Source of the DNA: Flavobacteriales bacterium
GTDB lineage: Bacteria; Bacteroidota; Bacteroidia; Flavobacteriales_D; Parvicellaceae
Assembly (NCBI GenBank): GCA_029251405.1
Contig: JAQXDK010000008.1
Span: 1-64,000 of the forward strand
Reading direction: 5' to 3'
DNA: 64,000 bases
Part shown: piece after piece, positions 8,469-17,822 of the stretch
Layout of the letters: each line of letters starts with the position of its first letter
Position numbering within the stretch: the stretch's first letter is position 1
Position numbers and translations under genes: made by a program
The notes under the pieces: generated by a model
Database searches by the model: none
Seen by the model: only the letters and a program-made list of their open reading frames with translations
Told to the model about the DNA's origin: nothing

Positions 8469-10478
8469 TTATATAAGTTTAATAACGATACCGCTTTCTA
8501 ATCTTTTAACTTTCCCTCCTGGACCTTTAACATCAACTCCCGTAAAAGTTAAATTTCCACCTTTTGGTATTTTCTTAATTGCAGCTTTCATTGGACCAGT
8601 TAAACGGTTACTCTTAGACTTGTATGTAATCGGAGAACCATTTTTGGTGGTATACATTGAAAAACCAACAACAGTGTAGGGAACATCCAAAGGACTTTCT
8701 CCTAATTTTGCAACTATTGTTGAGTAACTCATAGCATTTGCTTTTTTAAGATTACCGCCTGCTTTTCCAGCAAAGTAAGCTGTTGGCTTAGGAAGAGGGA
8801 AAATTCTAAACTTCTCGTTAGCAAGTTCCACACTTTTACCTTTGTCGTCGATAGCTGTTACTATTAGTTTAGCCTCTTTTGCTCTAACATTGGTTACTGT
8901 AGCAGTGTAAAAACCTTTACTATCAGGGCCTTTAACATTACATCCCCTTCCAATTAATCTAATTGCTTCAGGTTTGTAACCAGACGCAGATACTCTTATT
9001 TTGTTATTCCAGTTAATATATAACACTTGTAAATCAGCAGCTGAGATAGCGGCATTTGGAGCACCAACAGCATAATTAAACTTCCATGGCTTCCATTTTT
9101 TAACTCCTTTTTCTTTAACTGCAATAAAACCAGCTAAAACATGATCACCAACAGATCCAGATATACTTACACTTTCACCTGCTCTTCCTTTGAAAGTTCT
9201 CATATTTGCTAAATCTCTATCTGCATCGCTTTTAGAAAGTTGAGAAGTGTCATCTTCCCAATACTTTAACTCCATTGCTTCAGAAGAATCATAGGCAGCA
9301 ATCATAACTCTTAAGCCGAGAGAGTCACCCTGGTTAATATAACTAGTAGATGAAAATGCTAGTGGATCAATCTTATTAAAATTGAACGATTGTACTTTAA
9401 CCCTTGAACTTACTAATTGAGAAGCTAATGTTTGAACTTGCAGAACATCTGATCTAACAGAAGTCATTACTGCAGAAGCGGCAACAATAGGAGCATGATC
9501 AAATTGTCCAAATATCCATGGATATTCTTCTCCGTGATTCATCACCTTCTTAGGTATGGTCATTCTAACATAAATATTTCTTACAGCCTCAGCATCCGCA
9601 GGATCTAATTTATTTTCTTCAATTTCAAAAGCGATAATTGAATCCACGACTTTTTCAAAGGCCTTTCTTTCACCTTCAGTGAGTAGAAAATCTGGATCTT
9701 TAATTAAAGATGTATCGAACTTATATTGATACACCAATCCCCCTTCAAGGGTATCACTTGGGTGATCAGCAATTAAAGAAATTAAATCGTTTCTGTAATG
9801 GTGAAGATTTTCCATTAAATGTAAACCTTCAGGTGCAATTAAATCAAAACTTTCACCAGCTAAAATTCTTGTCGGTGTATCGTAATCATCTTTTTTGGTG
9901 TATGTAGATAAATCTCTTATGTGAATGTAACCGGCATCATCAATATGAAATAAAGGATTGTGGTATTCGTCATGGTCTGTTGCAGCGTTATGCAACTCAT
10001 GATGTTCGTCTACTGCTATTAACCCAAGATCATTCACCCTATCAACGATTGCCTTAAGTTTAACTTTAGCCTCAGCATCGTCGCTTACGATTGCTTCTTC
10101 AATATCATCAAATTCTTCGAATTTAATAGAAGGATCTGCAGCGGCAATTAATAAAAATAAATTTCTTTTTACTAAATCGTTACACATATGTCTTGTTAAT
10201 GCTACAATTGAATCGTTAGTATTTTTATGAAATTCTACTCTCGCCAACTCATCAGGTGGGGCTCCTGTTGCCTTTAACGTGGCTAATTTAGTAGCAAACT
10301 CGTCAGATAACCCTGTATTAAAAGATTCAACTTGTTCAATACTACTTTCTAGCTTATTATTTAGTGTAACAAATGCATTAATAATTTCCTTAGATACATT
10401 CATGGCCAAAAGAGCCATAAGGACTAAGTACATTAATCCAACCATTTTCTGCCTTGGCGTTTCCTTACCTCCACCCAT
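8469..10478 (-). CDS. gldM: Type IX secretion motor protein GldM (PorM), enlarged
   Basis: GldM spans the periplasm and couples the GldL proton channel to the outer-membrane ring. The short cytoplasmic tail and single membrane helix (about 12-28, MVGLMYLVLMALLAMNVS) are diagnostic. The conserved segment before the second periplasmic domain (WIFGQFDHAP) appears at residue 321, much later than in the usual protein of about 515 residues. The extra 130-140 residues fall in the first periplasmic domain and include seven His between 159 and 186. The C-terminal beta-rich domains look normal. It lies between gldL and gldN in the canonical order. Confidence 0.95.
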   Translation of the reverse strand: MGGGKETPRQKMVGLMYLVLMALLAMNVSKEIINAFVTLNNKLESSIEQVESFNTGLSDEFATKLATLKATGAPPDELARVEFHKNTNDSIVALTRHMCNDLVKRNLFLLIAAADPSIKFEEFDDIEEAIVSDDAEAKVKLKAIVDRVNDLGLIAVDEHHELHNAATDHDEYHNPLFHIDDAGYIHIRDLSTYTKKDDYDTPTRILAGESFDLIAPEGLHLMENLHHYRNDLISLIADHPSDTLEGGLVYQYKFDTSLIKDPDFLLTEGERKAFEKVVDSIIAFEIEENKLDPADAEAVRNIYVRMTIPKKVMNHGEEYPWIFGQFDHAPIVAASAVMTSVRSDVLQVQTLASQLVSSRVKVQSFNFNKIDPLAFSSTSYINQGDSLGLRVMIAAYDSSEAMELKYWEDDTSQLSKSDADRDLANMRTFKGRAGESVSISGSVGDHVLAGFIAVKEKGVKKWKPWKFNYAVGAPNAAISAADLQVLYINWNNKIRVSASGYKPEAIRLIGRGCNVKGPDSKGFYTATVTNVRAKEAKLIVTAIDDKGKSVELANEKFRIFPLPKPTAYFAGKAGGNLKKANAMSYSTIVAKLGESPLDVPYTVVGFSMYTTKNGSPITYKSKSNRLTGPMKAAIKKIPKGGNLTFTGVDVKGPGGKVKRLESGIVIKLI

Positions 10479-10510
10479 AATTCGTGTTTAGTTTAAATGA
10501 TTACTATTAA

Positions 10511-11380
10511 TTATTTATTTACGTTCATTGCTGACAACATATTGCCATATACAGAATTAAGAGCTGCAAGATTTGAAGTTAAATCCGACATTGTTTCTTT
10601 GTATTTCTGTGTATCTTCTACAGAAGATTGCAAGTTATTTACAATACTTGTAATTCCAGTAGACATGTCTTCACTAGCTTTTGAAAGTGAGGAAACACCT
10701 TCTAACTGCATTTCGTAGAGATTGTTTAATTGTGTTAGATTACTAGAAACTTTATCAAGTTGTTCCCCAAAATTAGAATCACCGCCTGACATGTTTGTAA
10801 ATTCCTCAATTGAACTAGCCGCTTTTGAATAAGCCTCTCCTAGAGAATTAGCCTTTTCTGAAATTTGAGACGATGCTTGTTCATAAGCACCTCCTAAAGC
10901 ATCCACTTTTTCTGATGCACCTTTTAAATTTTCGACATATTCATTGGTAGCATCGGAAGCAGAACTAATATCACCTAATTTACCAGCATTTTCACTTAAA
11001 TTTCTCATACCAGAGCCTAAACTTTCAATTAACTCAGGTTCTATCTTAGCTTTTGCTAACATGTTGTCTAATTGTTCAACAACAGATTCATCACTTTTTT
11101 CAGGGAGAGAAGCTGAACTATCGTCATCGTCACTGTGACCAAGAGCTAATTCTGGATAAGCTAGAGTCCAATCCAATTCCTCATGTAACGGTTCGTGAGC
11201 GGAAAGCATAAAAATAACAGCTTCAATTCCAAGACCACCAATTAACATAATGGTAGCTCCAGGCCAGTGCTGAATTTTAAACATGGCTCCAATAATTACT
11301 ATGGCTCCACCATAACCATAAACGTATTTCATTATGGTTTTAAACTTCTTACTTTCAAAAAAACTGTCTCCTGAACTCAT
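10511..11380 (-). CDS. gldL: Type IX secretion motor protein GldL (PorL)
   Basis: GldL forms the inner-membrane, proton-powered stator of the type IX/gliding motor. Two transmembrane helices are visible near residues 18-36 and 41-60, with the conserved KIQHWPGA segment between them and a Glu (GIEAVIF) in the second helix that corresponds to the family's proton-path acid. The rest (about 90-289) is a long, low-complexity, Ser/Glu/Asn-rich helical region, presumably cytoplasmic coiled coil. The partner is GldM, encoded next. Confidence 0.95.
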   Translation of the reverse strand: MSSGDSFFESKKFKTIMKYVYGYGGAIVIIGAMFKIQHWPGATIMLIGGLGIEAVIFMLSAHEPLHEELDWTLAYPELALGHSDDDDSSASLPEKSDESVVEQLDNMLAKAKIEPELIESLGSGMRNLSENAGKLGDISSASDATNEYVENLKGASEKVDALGGAYEQASSQISEKANSLGEAYSKAASSIEEFTNMSGGDSNFGEQLDKVSSNLTQLNNLYEMQLEGVSSLSKASEDMSTGITSIVNNLQSSVEDTQKYKETMSDLTSNLAALNSVYGNMLSAMNVNK

Positions 11381-11466
11381 ATATTTAAATTTTTATTATT
11401 ATTGATTGTTTTGTTAAATATGCTAATTTAATTTCTAATTCTAAATTTTATCGGTCTATTTATTGG

Positions 11467-12960
11467 TTAAAAATCACCTTCTCTATTTGGACCACCTCTA
11501 CCAAGGTAGTTCATAACACTTCTAAAACCTATATAACTTTTTGCAGTATCTTGATACTCAAAAGTTCTCGTACCGCACTGTAGGTAATAACCAATATCCT
11601 TCCAAGATCCTCCTCTAATAACTTTCCTTTTCATTGAAGGTGGATCATGGTCTAAAGCATTGTATACGTATTCCGTATTCATATCGTGACCAAATTCATA
11701 CATAGATTCGTCATATGCAGTTCTACACCATTCTGCAACATTACCAGACATACAATATAATCCAAAATCGTTTGGATGGTACGAACTTGATTTAACAGTT
11801 TTAAAACCACCATCTTCCATATATCTTCCTCTCATTGGTTTAAAGTTACCTAAAAAACATCCTCTGGAATTTCTTACATAAGGGCCTCCCCAAGGGTATG
11901 GATTGTTATCTAATCCACCTCTTGAAGCATATTCCCACTCCGTTTCACTTGGCAACCTGAAGTCTTGCACATACGATTCGTAATTAGAGGTTCTCCAAGA
12001 ATTCAATAGTTGGGTTCTCCAAACATTAAAAGCATTTGACTGTTGCCAAGTAACACCAACAACTGGATAATCGTCGTAAGCTGGGTGCCAAAAGTACATA
12101 TTAGTCATGTGGTCATTATTAGCATAAGTAAAATCATGTATCCAACAAAGTGTGTCAGGATATACATTAATTACTTCTTTGATAATAAATCTTGAGCGAT
12201 CCTCGTGGCCTCTAATAGCATTATTTTGACCTTTACTGTTTCTAAAACCCAAATTTAAGTCCTTACCGCTAACTTGACCAGGATCAATAGGGAAAGCTAA
12301 ATCAGGATTTTTCATTTTGACTCTATGTTCATCATCTTGGTCTGCTTCTGAATTTGATATTCTTTTAACCAATGGTCTCCCTTTTTTTGCAGCTTCATGT
12401 AGGTCTACCCAATAATATTCAAATAAAAGTTTTCTAGTGTCTATTTCTTTTCTTTGGTAAAAACGTTCGCTTTCTCCCAAAAACATTTGAGCAAGTAAAG
12501 GCGCATATTCTGAATTGTCTCCTTTAGCTGGATTGTAAGATTTGTATCTAAATCGAGAATTCCAGTTTAACTTCCAGTCGGTTGCATCTTTTTCTTCTAG
12601 TTCATCATCATAAGTAGGAACAAGGAATTCATCTGGAAATTCCTCTCCTAAAATTCTTCTTGCTATGGAATCTTTTACCCAGTTTACAAATTGCCTGTAT
12701 TCGTTGTTAGTAATTTCTGTTTGATCCATGTAAAAAGCAGCAACAGAAACTGTTTTAGTTTCATTGTAGTGTGACAAAGGAACATCTTCATCACTTTGCC
12801 CCATATTGAAGGCTCCAGCAGGAATATATAACATTCCATAAGGGTCTGTTTGATACCAAACAGGTCTTCCTACTGCACCAATTAAGTGCCCATTGCTAGA
12901 AGGTGATGTACAACTAGTAAAAAGTAATACAACAAATGTGAAATATAATAAGTTTTTCAT
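11467..12960 (-). CDS. gldK: Type IX secretion lipoprotein GldK (PorK)
   Basis: GldK/PorK is the outer-membrane lipoprotein that makes the periplasmic ring with GldN. The start chosen is the ATG at 12960, because it opens a proper lipoprotein signal (MKNLLYFTFVVLLFTSC). The frame runs open to 13041 but that extension would bury the signal. The body has the formylglycine-generating-enzyme-like fold: GAFNMGQSDED near the N-terminus, DQTEITNNEYRQFV, FRLPSETEWEYASRGG and VAEWC near the end. It is a structural relative with no known enzyme activity. It sits between porP and gldL, 86 bases before gldL. Confidence 0.94.
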   Translation of the reverse strand: MKNLLYFTFVVLLFTSCTSPSSNGHLIGAVGRPVWYQTDPYGMLYIPAGAFNMGQSDEDVPLSHYNETKTVSVAAFYMDQTEITNNEYRQFVNWVKDSIARRILGEEFPDEFLVPTYDDELEEKDATDWKLNWNSRFRYKSYNPAKGDNSEYAPLLAQMFLGESERFYQRKEIDTRKLLFEYYWVDLHEAAKKGRPLVKRISNSEADQDDEHRVKMKNPDLAFPIDPGQVSGKDLNLGFRNSKGQNNAIRGHEDRSRFIIKEVINVYPDTLCWIHDFTYANNDHMTNMYFWHPAYDDYPVVGVTWQQSNAFNVWRTQLLNSWRTSNYESYVQDFRLPSETEWEYASRGGLDNNPYPWGGPYVRNSRGCFLGNFKPMRGRYMEDGGFKTVKSSSYHPNDFGLYCMSGNVAEWCRTAYDESMYEFGHDMNTEYVYNALDHDPPSMKRKVIRGGSWKDIGYYLQCGTRTFEYQDTAKSYIGFRSVMNYLGRGGPNREGDF

Positions 12961-13045
12961 TTTAAAGCTTTTTGTCTTTAATATTTCCAATGCATAACGC
13001 AATGGAGTCTCTGTAACGATATTAATTGTAAATAGTTTCATTTAA

Positions 13046-13975
13046 TTATAAAAATCTTGGATTTTTAGATTTCTCAACCGGAGCTGGTTTTGAAAGTTTG
13101 AAACAATAATTCAACATAAGATCGTGGGAACCATTACTGTAATTCCCAATAATACTAGTAGTAATTCCGTAAGAATATCCAACTCTTAAAATACTTCCAT
13201 CGTTAAAAGGGTGCTGGTAACCTAACATCGGAGCGATTTCGTCACCAAACCTATATGTAAGACCTCCCCAAATCATATTTTTATATAATGCATTGAAATT
13301 GATATCCATAATTGAAGACGAAGCATCAGACTTAATTAATAAACTAGGTCTCAATTTTATGTCGGCAGTTAAATCGTAATCGTAACCAGCAGTAATCCAA
13401 TAGTGGTGCACATTTTGAATATTTAAGTCCTCCATATTAAACCCACCTAAATGTGTTGTAGAAAATCCAAAATATAATTCTTTTGTTTTGTAGAATAATC
13501 CCACATTAATATCAGGAACTGTTCCAGACATTTTTTGTCCTTTTATAGAATTATCAAGAGTCCAAGAATTACCAGATGGAGTTCTCCACTCTGCATCAAT
13601 ACTTTTTTGAATAATACCTGCACTAATTCCAACACCTAACTTACCAGCCCCTATACTAAGATGGTAAGAATAATTTAATCTTGCTACACTGTTGGTTTCA
13701 AAACCTAATTGATCAGAAACATATGTAAATCCTAAGCCACCCTTTAGCAAACTTACAGGAGAGTGGATATTTAATAGCGCAGTACTTGGACTGCCAGCAA
13801 AACCAGACCATTGTTGTCTTCCAATCATGGTAACATTAATATTGTTATTCATACCTGAGTAAGCAGGATTAAACGATAAATTATCAAACATGTAGTGGGT
13901 AATTTGATAATCTTGTTGTGAAAATAAATTTCCAGATGTAAATATTATAGTTAAATAAACTAAAAGCCTCTTCAT
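13046..13975 (-). CDS. porP: PorP/SprF family type IX secretion outer-membrane protein
   Basis: This is a predicted outer-membrane beta-barrel of the PorP/SprF family (type IX membrane protein). Residues 1-19 are a signal peptide ending SGNLFSQ. The N-terminal family motif QDYQITHYMFDNLSFNPAYSG is present, followed by alternating short hydrophobic strands rich in Gly and aromatic residues. At 309 residues it has the usual length. PorP anchors the ring to the outer membrane and binds PorE. It is the first gene of the operon, which fits the porPKLMN order of many Bacteroidota. Confidence 0.93.
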   Translation of the reverse strand: MKRLLVYLTIIFTSGNLFSQQDYQITHYMFDNLSFNPAYSGMNNNINVTMIGRQQWSGFAGSPSTALLNIHSPVSLLKGGLGFTYVSDQLGFETNSVARLNYSYHLSIGAGKLGVGISAGIIQKSIDAEWRTPSGNSWTLDNSIKGQKMSGTVPDINVGLFYKTKELYFGFSTTHLGGFNMEDLNIQNVHHYWITAGYDYDLTADIKLRPSLLIKSDASSSIMDINFNALYKNMIWGGLTYRFGDEIAPMLGYQHPFNDGSILRVGYSYGITTSIIGNYSNGSHDLMLNYCFKLSKPAPVEKSKNPRFL

Positions 13976-14047
13976 ATAGTTAACTGTATATCAGTGTTTT
14001 AAATATTTAATTATAGCTTTTGGAGCTAAAGTTAATGAGCGAAAATA

Positions 14048-14055
14048 CAAAAATA
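14048..14055 (-). promoter_or_regulatory. Candidate -7 box (TATTTTTG) for porP-gldKLMN
   Basis: The minus strand reads TATTTTTG, a match to TAnnTTTG, 73 bases upstream of the porP ATG in the 103-base gap behind the arginase-like gene. A TTTG is found upstream (14071-14074) but only 15 bases away, shorter than the usual 19-21, so the -33 element is uncertain. Confidence 0.4.
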
Positions 14056-14078
14056 TGTATTAAAACACCACAAAAAAT

Positions 14079-15227
14079 CTAATTTAACTTCCTGTAGGTC
14101 TTCCACCACAAGTCTGGAATTACACCATTTTGAGCTATTTCATAATCTTCAAAATTACATGGAATTAAATGATGACGTTCAAATTTAAAGTCTTTAGTTG
14201 GTGGGTAAGGGACTTCCAACCACCATCTTTCAGATTTAGCACTTTTATGAAAAACAAGGTCGTGCTTTGTATCTTCATGAAAAACAGAATATTTAATAAG
14301 TTCTTTTTTATTTCCAAAAGGGTAGTCCTTTTTTCTCAATGAATATCCTAGAATAGCAAAAAACAATAATTGACCGATTAGTTCACAGTCAACATCTCTT
14401 AGATTTCCTGATTTTAAATTATAAAGTCCGATACTTGAAATTTTGTCACTAATTCCTGCATATTTCATCATTTGACACATTTCGTTACCAAAAAAACCGT
14501 TTGTAGATGAAAACTTGGAACCGTTAAAATCTGAAAATCTAATTGAAGAAAGGTCCACGCTTAATAAATCAGTATTTCTCAAAATTGGTTCAGACTTCGC
14601 AATGGCATTTTGGAGTTCACCCAATCTTAGGTAGTCAAAATATAATTCGTCAAAAAAACGAATGTCGTCGTTACCCACGTAATATTGCTGACAACCTAAA
14701 ATAGAGAAATTGAATAACAAACTTGGTTTGTGGAGTAGTAAATGATTAATAAAATTAGAAGAGCTTATTTGCTCTTCTTTTTCAAGAGCTACATCAAAAC
14801 TATGGTCAATACAAGATAAATTGATGGGCTGTTCTAATTTTTCATAACCGGCGTAATTAGCAAAAGTTAAATCTTGAGACCCACCTAAAATTAGTAACAG
14901 CTTTCCTTTTTTTTGAACTTCGAAAGTGATTTCAGCAAGTGCTGAGTAAGTATCTTTTATCTTAGAACCAGGGTGTAAAATTCCTAAATCTGTAATTTTT
15001 AAATCTCCTTCCCACTTAAAATTGTATAGCTTTTGTCGAATGGAAATATGATCTAAATCGTTATCATCATAAATAGATGCTCCTCTGTTTTCATGCACAG
15101 TAAAGAAAACAATGTCTGAAGATTCCCAATCTGGAAAAGAAGAATTAAAAGCGGATGTAACAGAACCAATTGATTTATTTTTAATTTCAATTTTTTCAAT
15201 TGGCTTAAAATAAATACTAAGATCCAT
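14079..15227 (-). CDS. Arginase-fold protein with degenerate metal site
   Basis: The protein follows the ureohydrolase (arginase/agmatinase/formimidoylglutamase) fold order, but the Mn ligands are eroded. The GGDH motif reads GGSQD (115-119). The DAHxD motif reads DHSFD (141-145), keeping the two Asp but not the His at its proper place. The SxDxDxxD motif reads SVDLSSIR (223-230), losing the second and third Asp. An active binuclear Mn enzyme is therefore unlikely, and the protein may be structural or regulatory; its function is unknown. It begins directly at the end of topA with no gap, so it is co-transcribed and probably translationally coupled. It may be annotated as formimidoylglutamase by similarity, which these residues do not support. 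Confidence 0.75.
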   Translation of the reverse strand: MDLSIYFKPIEKIEIKNKSIGSVTSAFNSSFPDWESSDIVFFTVHENRGASIYDDNDLDHISIRQKLYNFKWEGDLKITDLGILHPGSKIKDTYSALAEITFEVQKKGKLLLILGGSQDLTFANYAGYEKLEQPINLSCIDHSFDVALEKEEQISSSNFINHLLLHKPSLLFNFSILGCQQYYVGNDDIRFFDELYFDYLRLGELQNAIAKSEPILRNTDLLSVDLSSIRFSDFNGSKFSSTNGFFGNEMCQMMKYAGISDKISSIGLYNLKSGNLRDVDCELIGQLLFFAILGYSLRKKDYPFGNKKELIKYSVFHEDTKHDLVFHKSAKSERWWLEVPYPPTKDFKFERHHLIPCNFEDYEIAQNGVIPDLWWKTYRKLN

Positions 15228-17654
15228 CTATTTAGCTTTTAACAATGTTTTTGCTTCTTCCAAGGTGATTTTAATAGGATCTTTAGAGGGTGCCAGTTGT
15301 TTTTTCTTTTTTCCAGAAATAACAAAAAACTTACCCCATCTTCCTTTTTGAACTGAGATACCCTCTTTTTCCCAGTTGTGAACCATTTTCTCCTTTTCTT
15401 TCTTCTTCTTATCCTCAATAAGTTCAACAATATTATCAAAAGTTAAATTATCGAAATCATACTTCTTATTAACATTTATAAAAAGCTCGTTCCACTTAAT
15501 AAATGGACCAAATCTCCCTTTACCTTTGGAAACTGGTAAGTTTTCATACTCAGCAACTGGAGCATTGGCTTTTCTTTTTTCATCTATAAACAACAAAGCG
15601 TCATCCAATTGAACTTCTTCTGGCTCAGTTCCTTTTGGAATCGAAACGTTTTCTGTACCAAATTGAATGTAGGGTCCAAACCTACCCACTTTAATCGTTA
15701 CATCTAACCCTTCGTGACTTCCTAAGAGTTTTGGATAATCAAATAATTTCAAAGCTTCTTCAAGAGAAATACTTTTTATATGCTGGTCGACCTTAAGACT
15801 GGCAAATTTGGGTTTTTTAGTTTCATCAGCTGTATCTCCAATTTGGGCAATAGGGCCGTATTTACCTAATTTAACAAATACTGGTTCTCCTGATTCCGGG
15901 TCGTTACCCAACAACCTTTCTCCATTTGCTCTTTCCGCATTTTCCTGAGTATGTAGAATTGTTTTATGAAAAGGAGAATAAAAACTGGCAAGCATTTCTG
16001 TCCACTCGAGCTCTCCCTTGGCAATAGCATCTAATTCTTTTTCAATATCTGCAGTAAAATTATAATCCATTATATTTTTAAAATGCTGATTTAAAAATTC
16101 GTTCACAACTTCACCCGTTGTTGTTGGGAAAAGTTTTTTTCGGTCTGCACCAAAATTTTCTGTTAAGGTATGCTCCGTTAAATCGTTGTCTTTTAAAACA
16201 AGTTGCTTTATCGATCTCGATTTACCCTCAAGATCTTTATTTTCTACATAACCTCTATCTTGTATCGTTTTAATAGTGGGAGCATATGTTGACGGTCTTC
16301 CTATTCCTAATTCCTCTAATTTCTTAACTAGAGAAGCTTCTGTAAATCTTGCAGTAGGTCTCGAAAATTTTTGAATAGCTGAAATCTCATTACATATTAA
16401 TTTTTCATTTAAAGAAACATCTGGAAGTTGATCGTTTTTATCTTCATTGGAAGTATTGTATACTTTTAAAAACCCATCAAACTTAATTACTTCACCAACA
16501 GTATTGAAGTTAGGATTTTGTTCGCTGTGTCCAATTTCAATAGTTGTTCTTTCAATTTCTGCATCACTCATTTGTGAGGCCATTGTTTTTCTCCAAATTA
16601 ATGAGTATAATTTATCTTCTGGAGAGGAATCGTTCAAAGAACTAATAGCAAAGTTAGTAGGCCTTATTGCCTCGTGAGCTTCTTGAGCTGATTTATTCTT
16701 ATTTTGATGTTTTCTAGGATTGCAATAATGAGACCCGTAATCTTTTTCAATCTGTTTTTGGATGGCTGTCATTGCATCCATTGATAAACTTACAGAATCT
16801 GTTCTCATGTAAGTAATTCTTCCAGACTCATAAAGTCTTTGAGCAACTGACATAGTTCTGGAAACATTAAATCCTAAAACTCTACTAGCCTCCTGCTGAA
16901 GTGTTGAAGTAATGAAAGGAGCAGCTGGTGTTCTTTTACCCGGTTTTTGAGTAATTTTTTTTACTGTGAATTCTTTTCCTTTTGATTGATCTAAAAAAGA
17001 TTTAGCTTCAGAATAAGAGGATAAATTAGAGGCTAATTCTGCTTTAAAACTTATTCCCTTAGAATTGAAATTACCAATTACCTTGTAAGTTTCTACAGGT
17101 TGATGGTTTTGAATTTTATGTTCTTTCTCAACAATTAATTTCACTGTTACAGACTGTACTCTTCCTGCAGATAAACTTGGTCTTACTTTTCTCCATAATA
17201 CTGGAGAAAGTTCAAACCCTACAATTCTGTCTAATATCCTTCTAGCCTGCTGAGAGTTTACTAAATCATTGTTGATTTCTCTGGGGGAAGCAACAGCTTT
17301 TAAAACTGCCTTTTTAGTGATTTCATTGAAAGTAATTCTCTTAGTTTCAGAAGGTTTTAAATTTAACGCGTGTAGTAAATGCCAGGATATGGCCTCTCCT
17401 TCACGATCCTCATCAGTCGCTAACCAAACCATTTTGCATTTTTTAGAAATGCTTTTTAGTTCATTAACTACTTTTTTCTTGTCTTGAGGAACGACGTAAG
17501 TAGGATTGAATTTATTTTCGATGTCGATTGGATCCCCCTTTCTAGGAAGTTCTCTGATATGTCCATAACATGATTTTACTACGAAATCGCTACCTAAAAA
17601 ACCTTCGATGGTTTTAGCCTTTGCTGGTGACTCTACTATTACAAGATTACTCAT
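15228..17654 (-). CDS. topA: DNA topoisomerase I (type IA)
   Basis: TopA relaxes negative supercoils through a transient 5'-phosphotyrosine bond. The TOPRIM domain is at residues 1-120 with Asp81-x-Asp83 in LATDEDREGEA. The catalytic Tyr is 282 in RITYMRTDS. After about 590 the C-terminus carries Toprim_C repeats (for example KLGKYGPIAQIG, KVGRFGPYIQFG, KGKGRFGPFIKW, KGRWGKFFVI) in place of the zinc fingers of the E. coli enzyme, which is the common arrangement in Bacteroidota. Length 808 is typical. It is the first gene of a two-gene unit with the arginase-like gene. Confidence 0.97.
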   Translation of the reverse strand: MSNLVIVESPAKAKTIEGFLGSDFVVKSCYGHIRELPRKGDPIDIENKFNPTYVVPQDKKKVVNELKSISKKCKMVWLATDEDREGEAISWHLLHALNLKPSETKRITFNEITKKAVLKAVASPREINNDLVNSQQARRILDRIVGFELSPVLWRKVRPSLSAGRVQSVTVKLIVEKEHKIQNHQPVETYKVIGNFNSKGISFKAELASNLSSYSEAKSFLDQSKGKEFTVKKITQKPGKRTPAAPFITSTLQQEASRVLGFNVSRTMSVAQRLYESGRITYMRTDSVSLSMDAMTAIQKQIEKDYGSHYCNPRKHQNKNKSAQEAHEAIRPTNFAISSLNDSSPEDKLYSLIWRKTMASQMSDAEIERTTIEIGHSEQNPNFNTVGEVIKFDGFLKVYNTSNEDKNDQLPDVSLNEKLICNEISAIQKFSRPTARFTEASLVKKLEELGIGRPSTYAPTIKTIQDRGYVENKDLEGKSRSIKQLVLKDNDLTEHTLTENFGADRKKLFPTTTGEVVNEFLNQHFKNIMDYNFTADIEKELDAIAKGELEWTEMLASFYSPFHKTILHTQENAERANGERLLGNDPESGEPVFVKLGKYGPIAQIGDTADETKKPKFASLKVDQHIKSISLEEALKLFDYPKLLGSHEGLDVTIKVGRFGPYIQFGTENVSIPKGTEPEEVQLDDALLFIDEKRKANAPVAEYENLPVSKGKGRFGPFIKWNELFINVNKKYDFDNLTFDNIVELIEDKKKKEKEKMVHNWEKEGISVQKGRWGKFFVISGKKKKQLAPSKDPIKITLEEAKTLLKAK

Positions 17655-17688
17655 TTAAAAATCAATTTTATAAAACATTAAAGGAATG

Positions 17689-17719
17689 CAAAGAAATAAA
17701 AATATCATTGATTGGACAA
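17689..17719 (-). promoter_or_regulatory. Candidate promoter of topA
   Basis: The minus strand has TTG, then 20 bases, then TTTCTTTG, a one-base variant of the TAnnTTTG box, ending 34 bases before the topA ATG. The spacing fits the Bacteroidota promoter pattern. The rest of the gap 17655-17822 is very AT-rich with no other clear signal. Confidence 0.4.
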
Positions 17720-17822
17720 TTTGATTAGCTAAATCCTTAAGATAAATATTTTAATATTGATAAAATACTTTGCCTTTTCAACAGAGACAAAAACCTATTT
17801 CAAATAAAAAATTAAAAAAAGT

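Noticed and set aside
12961-13041. 27-codon N-terminal extension of gldK
   Set aside because: The lipoprotein signal begins at the ATG at 12960; the extension would hide it and lacks family similarity.
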